A DNA stretch of 64,000 nt. Origin: Galaxea fascicularis. Lineage: Eukaryota; Cnidaria; Anthozoa; Scleractinia; Euphylliidae. How positions within the stretch are numbered: the stretch's first letter is position 1; each line of letters starts with the position of its first letter. A program made the translations under genes and the position numbers. The stretch is taken from NCBI GenBank assembly GCA_948470475.1, contig OX419337.1, positions 21,377,306 to 21,441,305 on the forward strand, written 5' to 3'. Under the pieces are notes generated by a model. That model ran no database searches. It was not told the DNA's origin and saw only the letters and a program-made list of their open reading frames with translations. Below are positions 33,101-46,112 of the stretch, in pieces.

Positions 33101-36100
33101 GTTTTTCGTGTCTTTCTAAGGGAATCGCTTTCACGAAGCTGGATATTTCTATTTGATATCACAACCTTCAAATCTGTCAGTGGAGTTATTTGAAGTCTCC
33201 GAGAAGGAAAAGCGTGAAGACATCACGGCAATCATACTTCGAACCATGGATGAAATTGAAAGCTTTGCTCCTGAAGTTATTCTACTATTCACCAACAAGG
33301 AAAACACTGAAATGATTCTGCAACAAGTAAATGGACAATTTTCATTCTATTTGCATTTAGGTGTTGGTTTCCAAGGCAAGCAATAAACGATTGTGCTCAT
33401 AATGTCAGTCATAAATAAATGGCACTATGATCCAAGAGAAAATGCTTCTAAAGGAGCGCAATATAACATAAGCGCATTAGATGTTCAAGTACTTGGCCAT
33501 ACACGTACAATTTACTTGATATCTTTTTTCTTAAGCTCGTCTTCATTTTGTGGCATGAAATTTTACCGTCAAAATCGGATGGCGAATGTGTCTGCAAGTG
33601 ATTTGATGATAATCTATCAACCGCAGAGTAAAATTACGCATCCTTTATCTTCTTGCCTTTTACAGAAACCTTGTCAGCAAAGAAAAGGTTATAAATGGAT
33701 ACTGCAAGGACAGGTTTGAGAGAATAATTTGGTGGTGGGCGCTTTCAGCCCTTGTCCTCGAATAGGGGCGATAAAATGTTATTCCCGTTACACAACCTTT
33801 GTTTATTCTTCTTCTTTTTTCTTTTTTTTGACAATCACAAAATATTTGCACACGAACAAACACTACATAGAGTACACTAAACCTATTGACAACAGCACAC
33901 TGCATAAACTATGGGAAGTATCCTTACAAAAATACAATGCATAAAGTCACTAAGTGTCCTAACAACACACTACATAAAGAACATAACGCCTAGTTACAGT
34001 AACGAAGGAACAAGCCTGACAACAACAAATAATAAAAATAAATAAATAAATAAATAAATGACCACAGCTATGAGGCACTTAAGCTGCGGATACATTTGCT
34101 CCATTTGAGGTTATAGCTGAGTTAGTGAAATCACTTTGATTTCATTTTGATACATTTTTAGGCGCCATTGAACTTAAGCTGTTATCCTAACCACGTTGTT
34201 CTTGCAATGAAGCTGCCACATACCAAGATTTCACATGGATTTAAACATATCGATTACAAAATCAGTGAGGTACTCAGTTATCGTATGTATGTGTCAATAA
34301 GTAACGCCTCTTTAATCAAATAGGGTTTGTCCATGCTGAGATTATCTAGTTTAACCTTGAATAACCTTGAATGCCAAAATGGTTGATTTAGATAGGTCAT
34401 ATTTGCATATATTGGTAACCTCTGGCCAGAAAAAAAAAGATTTAAGTTTCAGTTAATACGTGCAATGTAACGCAATGCAACGTAATGTAATGTATAGGTT
34501 GGTGTTGGACTTGCGTACGACTCAGTTCAAGTTATCAAACAAGCGTTGAACAAAGGACCATGCGTGTCGATAAATGGATCTGCGTTAACTTATCAAGACA
34601 AAGATACAGTGCTGTCTTGCATCAAAAAGGTACGTTTTCTACGGTGTTCTAAATATGAGGCAATTGTCAGCGAACGTTTTTCAAAGAAGCTGGGCTGGCA
34701 AGCCTACCACATCAAACCAAATTGACACAACTGGTTGGAATTGGAAGCAAAAACATGTTGTAGTCAAGTTTGCCAATCCTGGAAAAAAGTCGAATATGTC
34801 CCATTTAAAATCCCTCTGCTGCCTTATTTTATTATCGGCAGGTCTTTGTGAATGGCGTCTCAGGACCAGTGCAGTTTGATGAGGATGGTACACGAAAGGG
34901 AATTGAACTGGAAATTTTAAACCTTCAAAACAACACCTTCAGGAACGTAAGTGGTTAAAAAAGGGGAAATTGGAAATTCATCGCACGGCCTGTCTCTGTG
35001 TCAATATGTCTATCTGTCAGCCTGCCTACCTGCCTGTGCTGCCTGCTTCTCTGTCTCCCTGTCTCCCTGTCTGCCTGCCTTCCTTTATATTACCTCTCCG
35101 GGATTTCATATACCACAATTAACCGAACTAAACATTTCGTTGTATTTTGTAAACAGATAGGTGGGTGGAATTCAACCAAGCGCGTGGCAATACTGGGGAA
35201 ATTCTCAAGCAACCAGTGGTCGCAGTCTCATGAAGGAGCTGTGGCTGGAAGAAAGCTGAGGGTAGTGGTTGCTGAGGTGACATAAACATCTCCATTAATC
35301 GTCTCACAAGTTTTCAAGAATTTACTAAGATTTATCATACCATCTAGCTACGAGAGAAAAACGAAAATGGTTTAACGTGAAAACAAACGCATAGCTACGT
35401 TCTTGAATGTAAATTGACAGTCGACACGGTTTGAAGAGTGACTCTAACAATCATCCCCTCTCACTGGCTTCTTCAACGTAAAGTAAACGACCGTTTATTG
35501 CCCGGCTGTATGGCTCCTACGGGCTTTGCGTCACACAAAATACTGAGAAACAGAATCCTCCCACTACTGTTTTATATGCATAAAAGTATACTGCCCTTCT
35601 TGTTGCTGTTGTCCATTAATCTGCATGCCGTCGTAGCCCCCTTCTGGAAAGTCTAGAGTGCAACCCCGTAAATATCGCAGCGACAATTGACGGAGGATAA
35701 AAGCGGAGAAGAGAATCATTCACTGCAGCTTTTTGCAGCATCTGATCGATGGTCTTGCGATCGGTTCACACTCTGAGCCATCAAATAAAGCCCTACGCTT
35801 TGTTCGACGTTTTTTTTTTTTTGTACTTATTTCTAAACCTGGTTCTTTGTAGTTCGTAATTACACTTCACTTTAAGTCGTTAGTATTTTCACTTACTTTT
35901 CTTCACCTCACATAGTCGTCTTTTTCTCGGCAACACACCAGGACGCCCCGTTTGTGGTTGCGCATCAGCACGAGGATTCTACCTCCTTGTATCACGGATA
36001 TTGCATCGACTTGCTGAATGAGCTGGCAAGAAATCTTCAGTTCACTTACGAGATTTACACCTCCCCGGACGGGAAATACGGTGCTGAAACTGCAAATGGA

Positions 36101-39100
36101 ACCTGGGATGGTATAATTGGAGAGCTGGTGAACAAGGTTGGATTTCATAATTATTAAAAACCAGATCATTTAATAATGAAATTCTAGAGTTTTGATTGGC
36201 TTAGTCGTCATGGTATAAGAGCCATTATTTCGTAATCACCATGACGTAAGGGTACCGTTTCCCAGTGAGCTCAGATCATAAGAGAAACGGATTGTTAAGC
36301 AGACGTTCTTGGGTCCTGGCAAAACCTCAACCAGGCCCGAACAATAAGAGGTGAGTTTATAGTGGCTGCGCATGTATTGAACATCTACCTCAGTTCAGAA
36401 TGACCACGTTACTAGGTTGGCCACTTGTCTCCTTCATCTTGACACGTAAATTTTCAGGACCTTAACCAATACACAGATCGCAATGGTAGTAGTCGGTGCT
36501 GTAGACGCCTTATAGATCTATGGGTTCATGACCTGACTAGCTGTTTAATTGCTACTAAAAGCTTCCGCAGTTAGCAAACAAAACCAACAATGAAAACAAG
36601 CTGGTACTATTTTCCAACAAAAAGTGGGGGAAAAACTTAGGAGGAGTTCCTAAGGACAGCTGGAGGTGAATGCGACTTTAATATTGATAATTCATGTGTT
36701 GAGGTTAAGGTTCTATCCACATCACACTCAAATAAATTACGTTTAACGTATTACTAGGAATCACCCACTCTCCACGCTACGACTAAAAGGAAAATTCTTC
36801 TTTATATCTAAGCGTGCTGATATTGCTGTTGCTGCCCTGACTGTCACCGAACGTCGTGAAAAAGTTGTGGACTTCACTATTCCTTACATGTTTATGTCTA
36901 AAGAGATGCTGCTCAAGAAGGAATCCCTCAGTGCATCAGTGGACCTCCTACAATTTACCAACCCGTTTCACAGAAACGTTTGGTTGGCTACACTCGCCAG
37001 CCTGTTGATCATCTCTCTCACCATGTTTGTAATCAACTACTTCAGCCCGTATGGATACAAAGACGAGAATGGAAAAGGGACGGCGGACAATTTCAGCTTT
37101 TTCAACAGCCTGTGGTTTGTTGTAGCTTGTATGCTGCAACAGGGTGGTGAAAACATACCCAGGAGTTTGTCAGGTGAAGGTCTTTTTTTACCTTGTTAGA
37201 AGACTTTGAACCGACCTAACAGAAGGTTTAATTCTACCGAAACCAAAACCAATCCTTCAAACTTAGGCGATGACCTCAGAAATCTCAAAGAAAGTTAAAG
37301 CCACCAACCTGAAAATCCCCATTTCCCACAGCAAATATGTTGTTTAACGCAAATAGTAGGGCAATTCAATTTACGATGGATGGCAAATTTACGCTATCAA
37401 CTTTGTTAAAGATTTGATTCCATTCTTGGTATTTTCCACCCTAGTGGAGCCATAGGACCAGCAGCCATCTGATTGCTGGTTTCGTAAACAACTTACGCTT
37501 TTACAAAGACAAATGGTCAGCCCATCACTCAGTCACCACCAAACCCGATCTACGCCAGGATGTACAATAGCGCTGGACACTATGTTCTCTACTCTTTACA
37601 ATTAGCGTGTGCGGGAATTGTTTTATGTCCTCTTCCAGCGTTACGTTGGAGAGGAAGGAAAATAATTGGATTTTTAACTCTAATGCGCCTTTATTTTAGG
37701 TCGTGTTCTTACAGGATGTTACTGGTTCTGTATTCTTATCTGGGTCTCATCATACACTGCAAACCTGGCAGCTTTCTTCACTGTGAAAAATACCGAGTAT
37801 CCAATAAATAATATTGAAGACATCTTAAAATCATCTTATAAAGTGGCAATCATAAAATCCTCAAGCACTTATGAGTTCTTCAAGTTTAGTCAGTATGAGA
37901 ATCACCAAAAGATTTGGCGTAGAATTCAAACCTCTAATGGCTTGGTCAAACACACAGCTGAAGGCATTAAAAGAGTTCGACAAAATGACGAGATGGTGTT
38001 CATTAGTGATGGGCCAGGTCTTCAGCATGTTGCTGGCAAGTTACCGTGTGACCTAACCACAGGTACATTATGAAGTCAGCAGCTAATGAAGAAATGTTCC
38101 ACTGGAAGTTCAGTATTATTGGAGACGGTTACATCGATAAAACACTGATAAAAGTAGGCAGTAGTTACCATAGTTAAAGCCAGTAGTTACATACCATTCC
38201 GGCTTATTCTTTGACCCCCTTTATAACGATCGAACTCAATTCTGCCAGTCCAGTGTTACATCTTTTTATCGAGGTTGTACTGCCTACATAACAGGGGCAC
38301 AAAACGACCAATTTGTTGAAAAATGTATTATTATACCCCAGTTAATAAAACTAAATGTTATTCAGGCATTCAGGCATCTGTTCCTTTTTGCCAGCAAGAC
38401 ACACAAGTTATTTCCCAGCCAGCTAGATAACATTGGTTGGTTTCCCAGCCAGGTGCAAATTGAGCACCCTGCACAACAACAACAAAGACAATTTCAAGCC
38501 TTCAGTGGGAGGGGGGGGGGGGAAGGAGGAGACACAAACTTCAAACTTCTCACAACAATCCACACTGATTTCGCCAGCCAGCAACACTCACACTGCTACC
38601 ACACTTCAGTAATTACCAACCGAAACCATCAGCAGAAAGAAATTTCATAACCAACTCCGGGAAATAACTGATATTTTGCCAGCCAGCACAATACCTCGGG
38701 GGAACAGATAAAGTGAGGAACAGATTCGTTTTGTGCCCCTGACATAATGTTATCTTTGATGTACATGACTTTATTGGCTATAGTTCCATCCAACGCACCA
38801 TTCCTTGTTCTCAGTCCCAGGACTAAGTACAGCTGACGGACTTGGCTTCGCTTTTCAACCAAATGTACCAGATGTTAAAGAATTCACACTGGAAATTCTA
38901 CGCCTGTACGAAAACGGTTTCCTAGACAGTCTGAGGCGGAAATGGTGGGACAACATGAATGAGTGTCCAAAGGAAAAAGACACATGTAAGCAAATAAACC
39001 AATAGTTAAAGGTTGTTTGTCCCACGTTGCGTTTTATCTTAGCTTTCAAGCAAAACAGTTTCTCTGTTTTTTTCAAAATGTATTCTGAATACGTTCTTTG

Positions 39101-40613
39101 TCCCCCCCCCCCCCTCCCCCCAATTATTTTGCTGCTCAATTGTTTCACCACTCACTAGTCGCTGGTCTTTTACTCAATTGTATAATGCTGTAGCAGAATT
39201 GCGTTTAAATGGTACCTATAGAGTTCTAAAGTGATGACGTCACAAAAATAATTTTTTTGAAATTATGGGATATGATGCCCTATTCTTATAGAGCATGCTA
39301 AAAGACGTCCTCATCTCAAAAATTAGCTCCGAATTGCAATTCCCGGTAGAGAGATAAGGGATCAAAGTTTGATGGCATTCCATACAAACCCCTCAAAATT
39401 TGTTTCTGTTCCTTCAGTTTAGAACAGACTCAAAATTAGAGAGATTTATATGGGGCAGTATCAAATTTCAATCCTTCATATTTCAGCTGGGAATTACAAT
39501 TAAGAGCTAAGTTTTGGCAAGGAATCTTTTTTAAGAATACTCCATTCGAAAATGGTGCCCAATCCCATAATTTCACAGATTTAATTTTTTGTGACGTCAC
39601 ACTTTAGTACTCTATTTCGGCCAGTCATTTCACTAATCCATATCAAAGTCTCATTACAGCGTAGGCCCCAAGCGTTGCACCCCTGTCTGTTGGCCTATTA
39701 TATCCGCAGTAGAATCACAAGAAGGCTGCGGTGTGCCACGAAGTACGTCTCCAAAGTGCAAAGAAGCGTATACCTCGTGGATGAAATAACTTTCTTCCCG
39801 TGCATCATATTAGCATTAACAGTTAAATCAGTAATTTTACCTTTAGTACCATTCCCAGTGTCGTTGCCTACCATTTCATTCGTATCTTTCAGCATTATCC
39901 CGTCAACGCATCAACCTGAGCAGCATGCTGGGCGTGTATCTTGTGATGGGTGCAGGGATTTTAGCATCGTTCCTGTTGCTTCTGGCAGAGATAATGTGGA
40001 AAAGAAGAAGCAGAAGCCAAGGTTTGTGGTCCGACACATTATATTTTATTAAGTTGTAGTAAATTAGGTCTAATCCAGAGGGGAGGGGAAAGGGTTGAAG
40101 GGTTAAATCATGCTGGACTAGCATCCCACCAGGGAGAGGGGGTGGGGGTAGCTGTATCCCTGACCACGTCAAGTTGAATACCATATAATCAGGACTCAAG
40201 TATCATGGGTAGAGGGGCAATATTTCTTGATGCTTTGCTGTCCACATAAACTCTTGTCTTCTTAAGCTCTGCTTCTTCGTTCATTTTTTTATGGGAGAAT
40301 TCGTGGAGATTTCTCTGCCAATCCGTTCTTCAGTGAATCAATTGAAGCATTGTTATTTACCCTCCCTTCCAAGTAACATCGCATACCCTTGCAACTTTTC
40401 CTGGGTCTGAGATTTTTAAAATTATATTTACATTTTCCCGTTTCCTTTCTTTCGAGGATAGAAGTCGAGCAGTTACAATTCAACCACGAGGAAAACTACC
40501 AAAAGCCTGAACAACAGGGTAACTTGAAAGAACTTTATACCAACCTAGAAGCAACCGTAACGCTTACACGTACAAGTGTCCTTAGAATGAAGTCATGTCA
40601 ATTGACAGTTTGA
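30132..40613 (+). CDS. iGluR gene C (15 exons, full-length)
   Basis: Exons: 30132-30216, 30512-30649, 32801-33040, 33121-33326, 33666-33713, 34162-34269, 34498-34629, 34842-34946, 35157-35276, 35942-36136, 36813-37173, 37700-38062, 38815-38985, 39893-40021, 40462-40613. They sum to 2553 bases (850 residues). Signal peptide 1-21; amino-terminal domain to about 394; S1 with R474 in [14 protein letters not shown]1 about 516-535; pore about 558-570 with Gln at the Q/R site (Q568), which predicts calcium permeability; TM3 about 583-605 with [11 protein letters not shown]2 with KSSST (632-636) and acidic D683; TM4 about 772-792; tail of 50 residues ending QLTV, a class II PDZ-ligand pattern. The acidic Asp at 683 is the residue type of NMDA-like and other non-AMPA classes. 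All splice sites are GT/AG and no lesion was found. This is the better preserved of the recent pair B/C. Confidence 0.9.
32298..32395. repeat. Inverted repeat unique to gene C intron 2
   Basis: GACGTCAAAATGTGGTAA near 32305 is mirrored by TTACCACATTTTGACG near 32388. Gene B has a pogo/Tigger end at this intron position instead, so the introns diverged by separate insertions or replacement. Confidence 0.55.
32436..32660. repeat. (CACTAC)n/(CACTGC)n minisatellite
   Basis: A long imperfect hexamer array in gene C intron 2 ends about 140 bases before the exon 3 acceptor. Gene B retains only a trace of it (12764-12850). His/Tyr-rich and Leu/Pro-rich ORFs across it are artefacts. Confidence 0.9.
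38292..38741. mobile_element. 450-bp MITE, hAT-like ends, in gene C intron 12
   Basis: Perfect 16-base inverted ends (CAGGGGCACAAAACGA and its complement) are flanked by ACATAA on both sides. Gene B intron 12 has a single ACATAA and no insert at the same place. No ORF for a transposase is present. The CAGGGG terminus recalls hAT elements, but hAT target duplications are normally 8 bases. Confidence 0.8.
39221..39612. mobile_element. 392-bp MITE with TA flanks in gene C intron 13
   Basis: Inverted ends GAGTTCTAAAGTGATGACGT and its near complement (ending CACTTTAGTACTC) both contain GTGACGTCAC-type palindromes. It is flanked by TA, as for Tc1/mariner-like elements, and is absent from gene B at the aligned site (about 23569). 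Confidence 0.7.
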
Positions 40614-42674
40614 AGGCATTACGTCCTTCGTCGACTTTCGTGTATGATAATTGTAAACACTGGAAACTTGAGTATAACAGGGCTAGCACGAGTAGTTCTG
40701 ACATAACAGATCATTCAACCAGAGAGTTGGAGACAATCAGATCAAATTCAATCTGCAGTGTATAATGTAGAAAGTGTGCCAAGACATGTTTGGGAATATT
40801 CCGTCTGCAACTAAGATATGCATAGAATTGCATGTGGGAAAACAAACGTGTTTTGTCACAACAGTAATCTATTCAATAAATTAAAGCAGTGTCAGTTTGA
40901 GTGTCGACTTTGGTCGTTTTTAATTCACTTTACTCCGCAATTAGTTGGCAAATCTGGGGCCACTTTGACAACTAATCAGAGGCAGAACCAAAATCACTGT
41001 GCGATATCTTCCGTGCCCTATCGTCCTATGTATGAGATCCAATTGCATGACTTCAGCGCCTGTCAACACACACAGATAGAGAGGTCTGCCTGTGGTATTG
41101 CCTTCTAGCTCTCTTAGGTTGATTACGCTGTTTACTTCTTTTATGATAGGCCAGAGAAATTACTTTGATTTTGGTCGAACATTAAAAACCGCTCTAATCA
41201 GCTAATCGATTCAGAGGAGACATAAATGTCGGCCCATGGTGCATTGCGCTTGAGAGTAATACGTTTTGATCTCAGAATCGAATGAAAGAATTACGACATC
41301 ACTGTCACCAATTTTTTTTTCATCTTGTATATTAAGAGTGATATGTAAAGGTGTCACCCTCAAAAGTCTGTCAAATGGAAGGATCACGTTTGCTGATTAA
41401 AGCTATCTTGAAACGTTATTCGATAAAATCATCGATATAAACAATTTGCATAGCCTCCCGAGGGTAAGTAACAAAAACACACTAAAATCTATAGGTAAGA
41501 AAGAGATATTGCGCACCAAAATAATGCTGTTACAACATTCGCTATTTATTCAATGCAATTTAAATTTAATGGCCCATTAAGAATACACAGAAAAGAGCAG
41601 AGTTAACTGAATGGGCTATGGGCATGGTCCATAAAGGTGAAAAAAGCCCCATATTGAGACAAGTCAACTTCTAACTGCCCTTTGATTTAAAATTCGTGAG
41701 ATATGTAAGAAAATATGATAGCATGCGCTCTCAAAATGCAGAATACTACATTAATAGTTATAGAATATATAGGACTGAGTGGTACACGACTTAACTTAAT
41801 ACTTAACCTAAATACGGTCGAAGGCATCTATTTGCCAAAAGTCAAAGGAACTGTTGGCGTGCAGATCAAACTATACAAATATGTTTATAACTTTAATTGA
41901 TTGTGATTTAACAATGGTGGCCGTGGGTTGTATTTGTTACTTTTACATACTGCTAGATTGGTCCTCTAACAAGTTAACTAGTATGTTCTATAGTCACACG
42001 GACAGTTTACCAGGACTTTAATGAAAGACTTTGGTGGTGCTCAGACATGAAGACCGGCGTTAGCAGAGAAGAGTAAGTCATACTTAGTTTTTCTGTCTGT
42101 CGGTTTGTTTTATAATTTTATAACTGAAGAGCAATCCTTAGTTTAAATTCAGTAGACATGGAGCGACTGATTACGTAATCTGTAGTTGTCTCCATCACAC
42201 GTTTCAAAGCGTAGTTAAATTATTTCGATGCATGTCGCTGTTCATCGGCTTTAAAGTAATTTTTTTTTCAATATTATCAATTTTTTTAGAACGAACAATA
42301 GGGAAATAATGTCAAATCTTTCCTCTGTAATTGTACTAACGAGGTTATAGGAATTTAATTTGCGATTTATCTCTAGCTGAATAGAACGAAAGTCTTTCAT
42401 ATTGACGTGTATTACCTAAGAGAAGTAAGTCATAATTAGTTTTTCTGTCCGTCAGTTTGAAATTTGTTAATTCATAATTGAAGGAATTTCCTTCGTTTAA
42501 ATTCAGTACACATGGAGCGACTTATTACGTAATCTTTAGTTGTCTCCATCACACGTTTCGAAGCGTAGTTAAATAATTTCCATGCATGTCGCTGATGTTC
42601 GGCTTGAAACCCTTTTTTTTCAGTAATATTAACATTTTTTTATAACGAACAATGAGGAAATAACGTCAAATCTT

Positions 42675-42707
<33 letters not shown>

Positions 42708-45700
42708 TTTTAAGTCTCAAATCACTCTAGCTGAACACGAGTGCTCTACTAATTGGGGAGACTCAGTAATTGTACTAACGAGGCTATAGAAATTTAATTT
42801 GCGATTTGTCTCTAGCTGAATAGAACGAAAGTCTTTCATATTGACGTGTATTACCGGAGAAAAGTAAGTCATAATTAGTTTTTCTGTCCGTCAGTTTGGA
42901 ATTTGTTAATTTATAATTGAAGAACAATCCTTAGTGTAAATTTGGTAGACATGGAGTGACTGCGTAGTCTTTAGTTGTTTCCATGACACGTTTCGAAGCG
43001 TAGTTAAATAATCTCGATGCATGTCGCTAATCTTCGGCTTTAAAACCAACGAACAATGGGGAAATTCATGTCAAAGTTTTCCTCTGTAATTCTACTAACG
43101 AGGCTATAGGAATTAAATTTGCGATCTATCTCTGGTTAAATAGCGAAACATTCTAAATAAACTTTGACCTTCATGTGAACGGATGGTTACTGGTTTTTGA
43201 ACATTTACCACGATGATTTTTTCACCCTTATCAAAATCAAATTTACTTTCCTAGGACCGTGGAACTAATGGAAAACTTCAAAGGATTTTAGCTGTTTGAT
43301 CTTACCTTGAGACAATAAATTTTTCGTGCCCATTCAAGGAGATAAAAGAAAAGGAGTCATGCATATTGATGACGCTCTCCACTGATATAAAATTTACAAA
43401 AGAAGTTCGAAAAGTGTTTCAAGTAATACATCAAACAACAAGAGATTAAGTGTTTCATCAGATATGCAAAAACTGAGTAGAAGTTTGAAAAACGGGGCAC
43501 AGCCAAGTTATTTTCAACCACGTCGTACCCAGACTCCTTTCTTCCTCATTATGGTTTGAATTTCTTCATCCCTTCAGTGAGTCATTCCATTCAGCTTAGA
43601 GGCCAGATATTGTTTTGGCTAAATTTCTCAGGCTTTTTAAAAAACTGGTTGGTAATAAAAAAAAGAAAAAAGTTTATATCAAATATCAATCATATTGTGT
43701 TAATTTTGTAGTCGCTAACATAAACATACTCGAATTCAGGGATGTACCTTAGCGACGGGGAATTTATTTACAGTCGATACACTTTTGTTTTCTTTAAACG
43801 ATTAGGTTTCTAACTCTACAGGAAATTCAGTGTGTCATTCAATTAGTTCTGCCATATGTAGATTAATTTTTTTTCCCTCTGACCAGGGGTGGTACTACAA
43901 TTCTCTTTCAATTTTTAACTCATTCAAAGAATACTATGAATTTTTATGAGTAACATACGGCTTGGAGGCCGTGGGAAAACATCGCGAGAACGGTCGTTGT
44001 TCCGCAGCGGAGAAATCTGAAGCTATGGGCATTGACACAGCGGCATGTTTGTTGGCAAATGACTCCATAGAATGTTAAAAGTAGCATTTGTTCAAAATCT
44101 GCGACATGTTGAGCAAAGGGCCCCTTCTGTTTCCCTATAATGGCCTCTTAGAACGACCCCTTCGAAGCATTTGTCCAGTTCGCTATACTGATGGATTAAA
44201 GCAGCCACCCAAAATTTAAACCACATGTATCATCGACTACAAATTATATTGTCAGTGTTTGGCTAACTTGCACTCCATCAAGTCGACAATAAAAAGCTGT
44301 ACTGTACCTCATTTAGTAAATATCTCCACATTACTGCAAATCTGCAATGCCTTCAACTATCAAGAGTTGAGCAGGGCAACTATGACCATGTAAAAACAGC
44401 GTTTTTTATCGGCTGTTTGTCAATTTATTCCAACTCGTTTCGAACGAGTGGTGCTTGGGCATCTTTCATCTTAAACAGCAGGGTTCATCTGCCGTGACAC
44501 AATCTGTAGTTAAATACATTTTACGGTAGGCGGTTCTTATGGAAGTTACTTTACAGCACATATCAATTGCCGAAATAATATCAACCAGTTTGGCAAGACT
44601 CAGAAGTCATTATTCTCAGCTGAAAGTTTACTCAAAGAAACCCCGATCCGCAGATATATTAATAGATATTTGGTTAATCTCTGAAGGGATTGTTATATTT
44701 CTTGCGGTATTATTCCAAGATATCCCCTTGATGCGTCTCCAAATTAATGGTTAGAAACAAAGACGAAGCTCAGCAACTTTGCTGGAAGCCTCAGCTGGAC
44801 ATTTTACTTCCATTAAGGTATTTTAAAGATATTTTTCTCCTTCGTAATTGCCTCAATGCATGCCCTACAGAATACTTGCAGTAATTGGTAATACTTGCAA
44901 TAGAGGGTAAGTTGATCTTTCTGGTTTTAGTCATCAGCTAACCTACGTCATACTGCCATAGATCTTGTGGTCACAGTCGTCTTTCACAACAGGAGCTTTC
45001 GGTCGCTCAGTATTTCTCCACAAGGGTAAGTTGGTTTCATTAATATTGTTGAAAGTCTCCCTTGATCTGTTGAACTGGAAATCAGAGTTGCTTAGGTTAG
45101 AAATGCGAATGCATCATGTCTTACACCGAGGATATTAAAATTTATAGTAAAGTTCATCGTCCGCTTTTACGAAATCAACATAAGCAAATATCACTGTGCA
45201 GTGTATTCGTTTATCCTTTTCAGTATTTTCCGCACGAATTGAAATGTCTCTTTTATGATAATTACACCATTCCGCCAGTGTTGGCATAGTGCGTTTGACA
45301 TCTTAGATGGTTAAAACTTACATTTTGCCGACATCCTGTTTTCAATAGTTCAACCAGCTGGTGTAATGTTTGAAGATAAAATGGCTTGTTCTCTTTTTAG
45401 GGGACAACGGCAGCGAAAACGTGATTTGAAGATATAGCTCCCTCTTTTCGTGTAACCCTCTATGGTGATTATTTTAACTTTTTCAACTGGTAAAATAATG
45501 AAGAACTATCCTAGAACAAAATAGAGCGACGTTGAAGTGCACTCAAAACTAGAACAACTTACCGTCATGCGCACAAACTTTAAATTTGGTCATTTCAAGA
45601 GGATGGTAAAGAAATGGACCACAATGTAAAATGCATTTTGCTTATTTAAAATGGTGACGTCTTCGGACGTGTTCGTGGGCGGCGTTATTCAGGCTTCCAA

Positions 45701-46112
45701 ATAAACCAAAGACCAAATTTAAGCCTGGAAACCTTAAGCTTTTAGAAATATTGTTTAACTTAGATAATAAAACTGGACAAAGTATTGCTATTGGTATTGG
45801 CTATTTCGATCTTTTAACATAATCATGGAGCTTGTAGTCGTCAAGGATAACATGTTAGCTTCACCTGCACAAGGCCAACTTGATAGCAAATTAGAACTTA
45901 TAACACCCTTATAGCACATAGCTTTGATGGTCAGCTAATTGTCCAGGACAAGTGTTGCATACAATCAGTCAATGATATTTCAATTATCGATGAAACTGTA
46001 TTAGAGGAAAAAACGAGGAACAATATCTAATAAGCACCCTAAATGCAAAAGCAATTTACTTTTGATAGGCCATGTTGATCTGCGAGGTCTTTATTTCTTA
46101 TAGATCACTGAG
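40614..46112. other. Gene-less 3' flank of gene C and upstream region of gene D
   Basis: It aligns with 24598-29553 of unit 1. No coding exon or RNA gene is recognised. It holds three copies of the 350-bp repeat and an (ATA)n run at 42676-42707. The last part must contain the promoter of gene D, but no core promoter element could be assigned with confidence. Confidence 0.6.
42050..43150. repeat. Three tandem copies of the ~350-bp repeat
   Basis: Copies start near GTAAGTCAT at 42073, 42425 and 42865. The middle copy is interrupted by an (ATA)n microsatellite and flanking sequence. Unit 1 has two copies. Confidence 0.8.
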
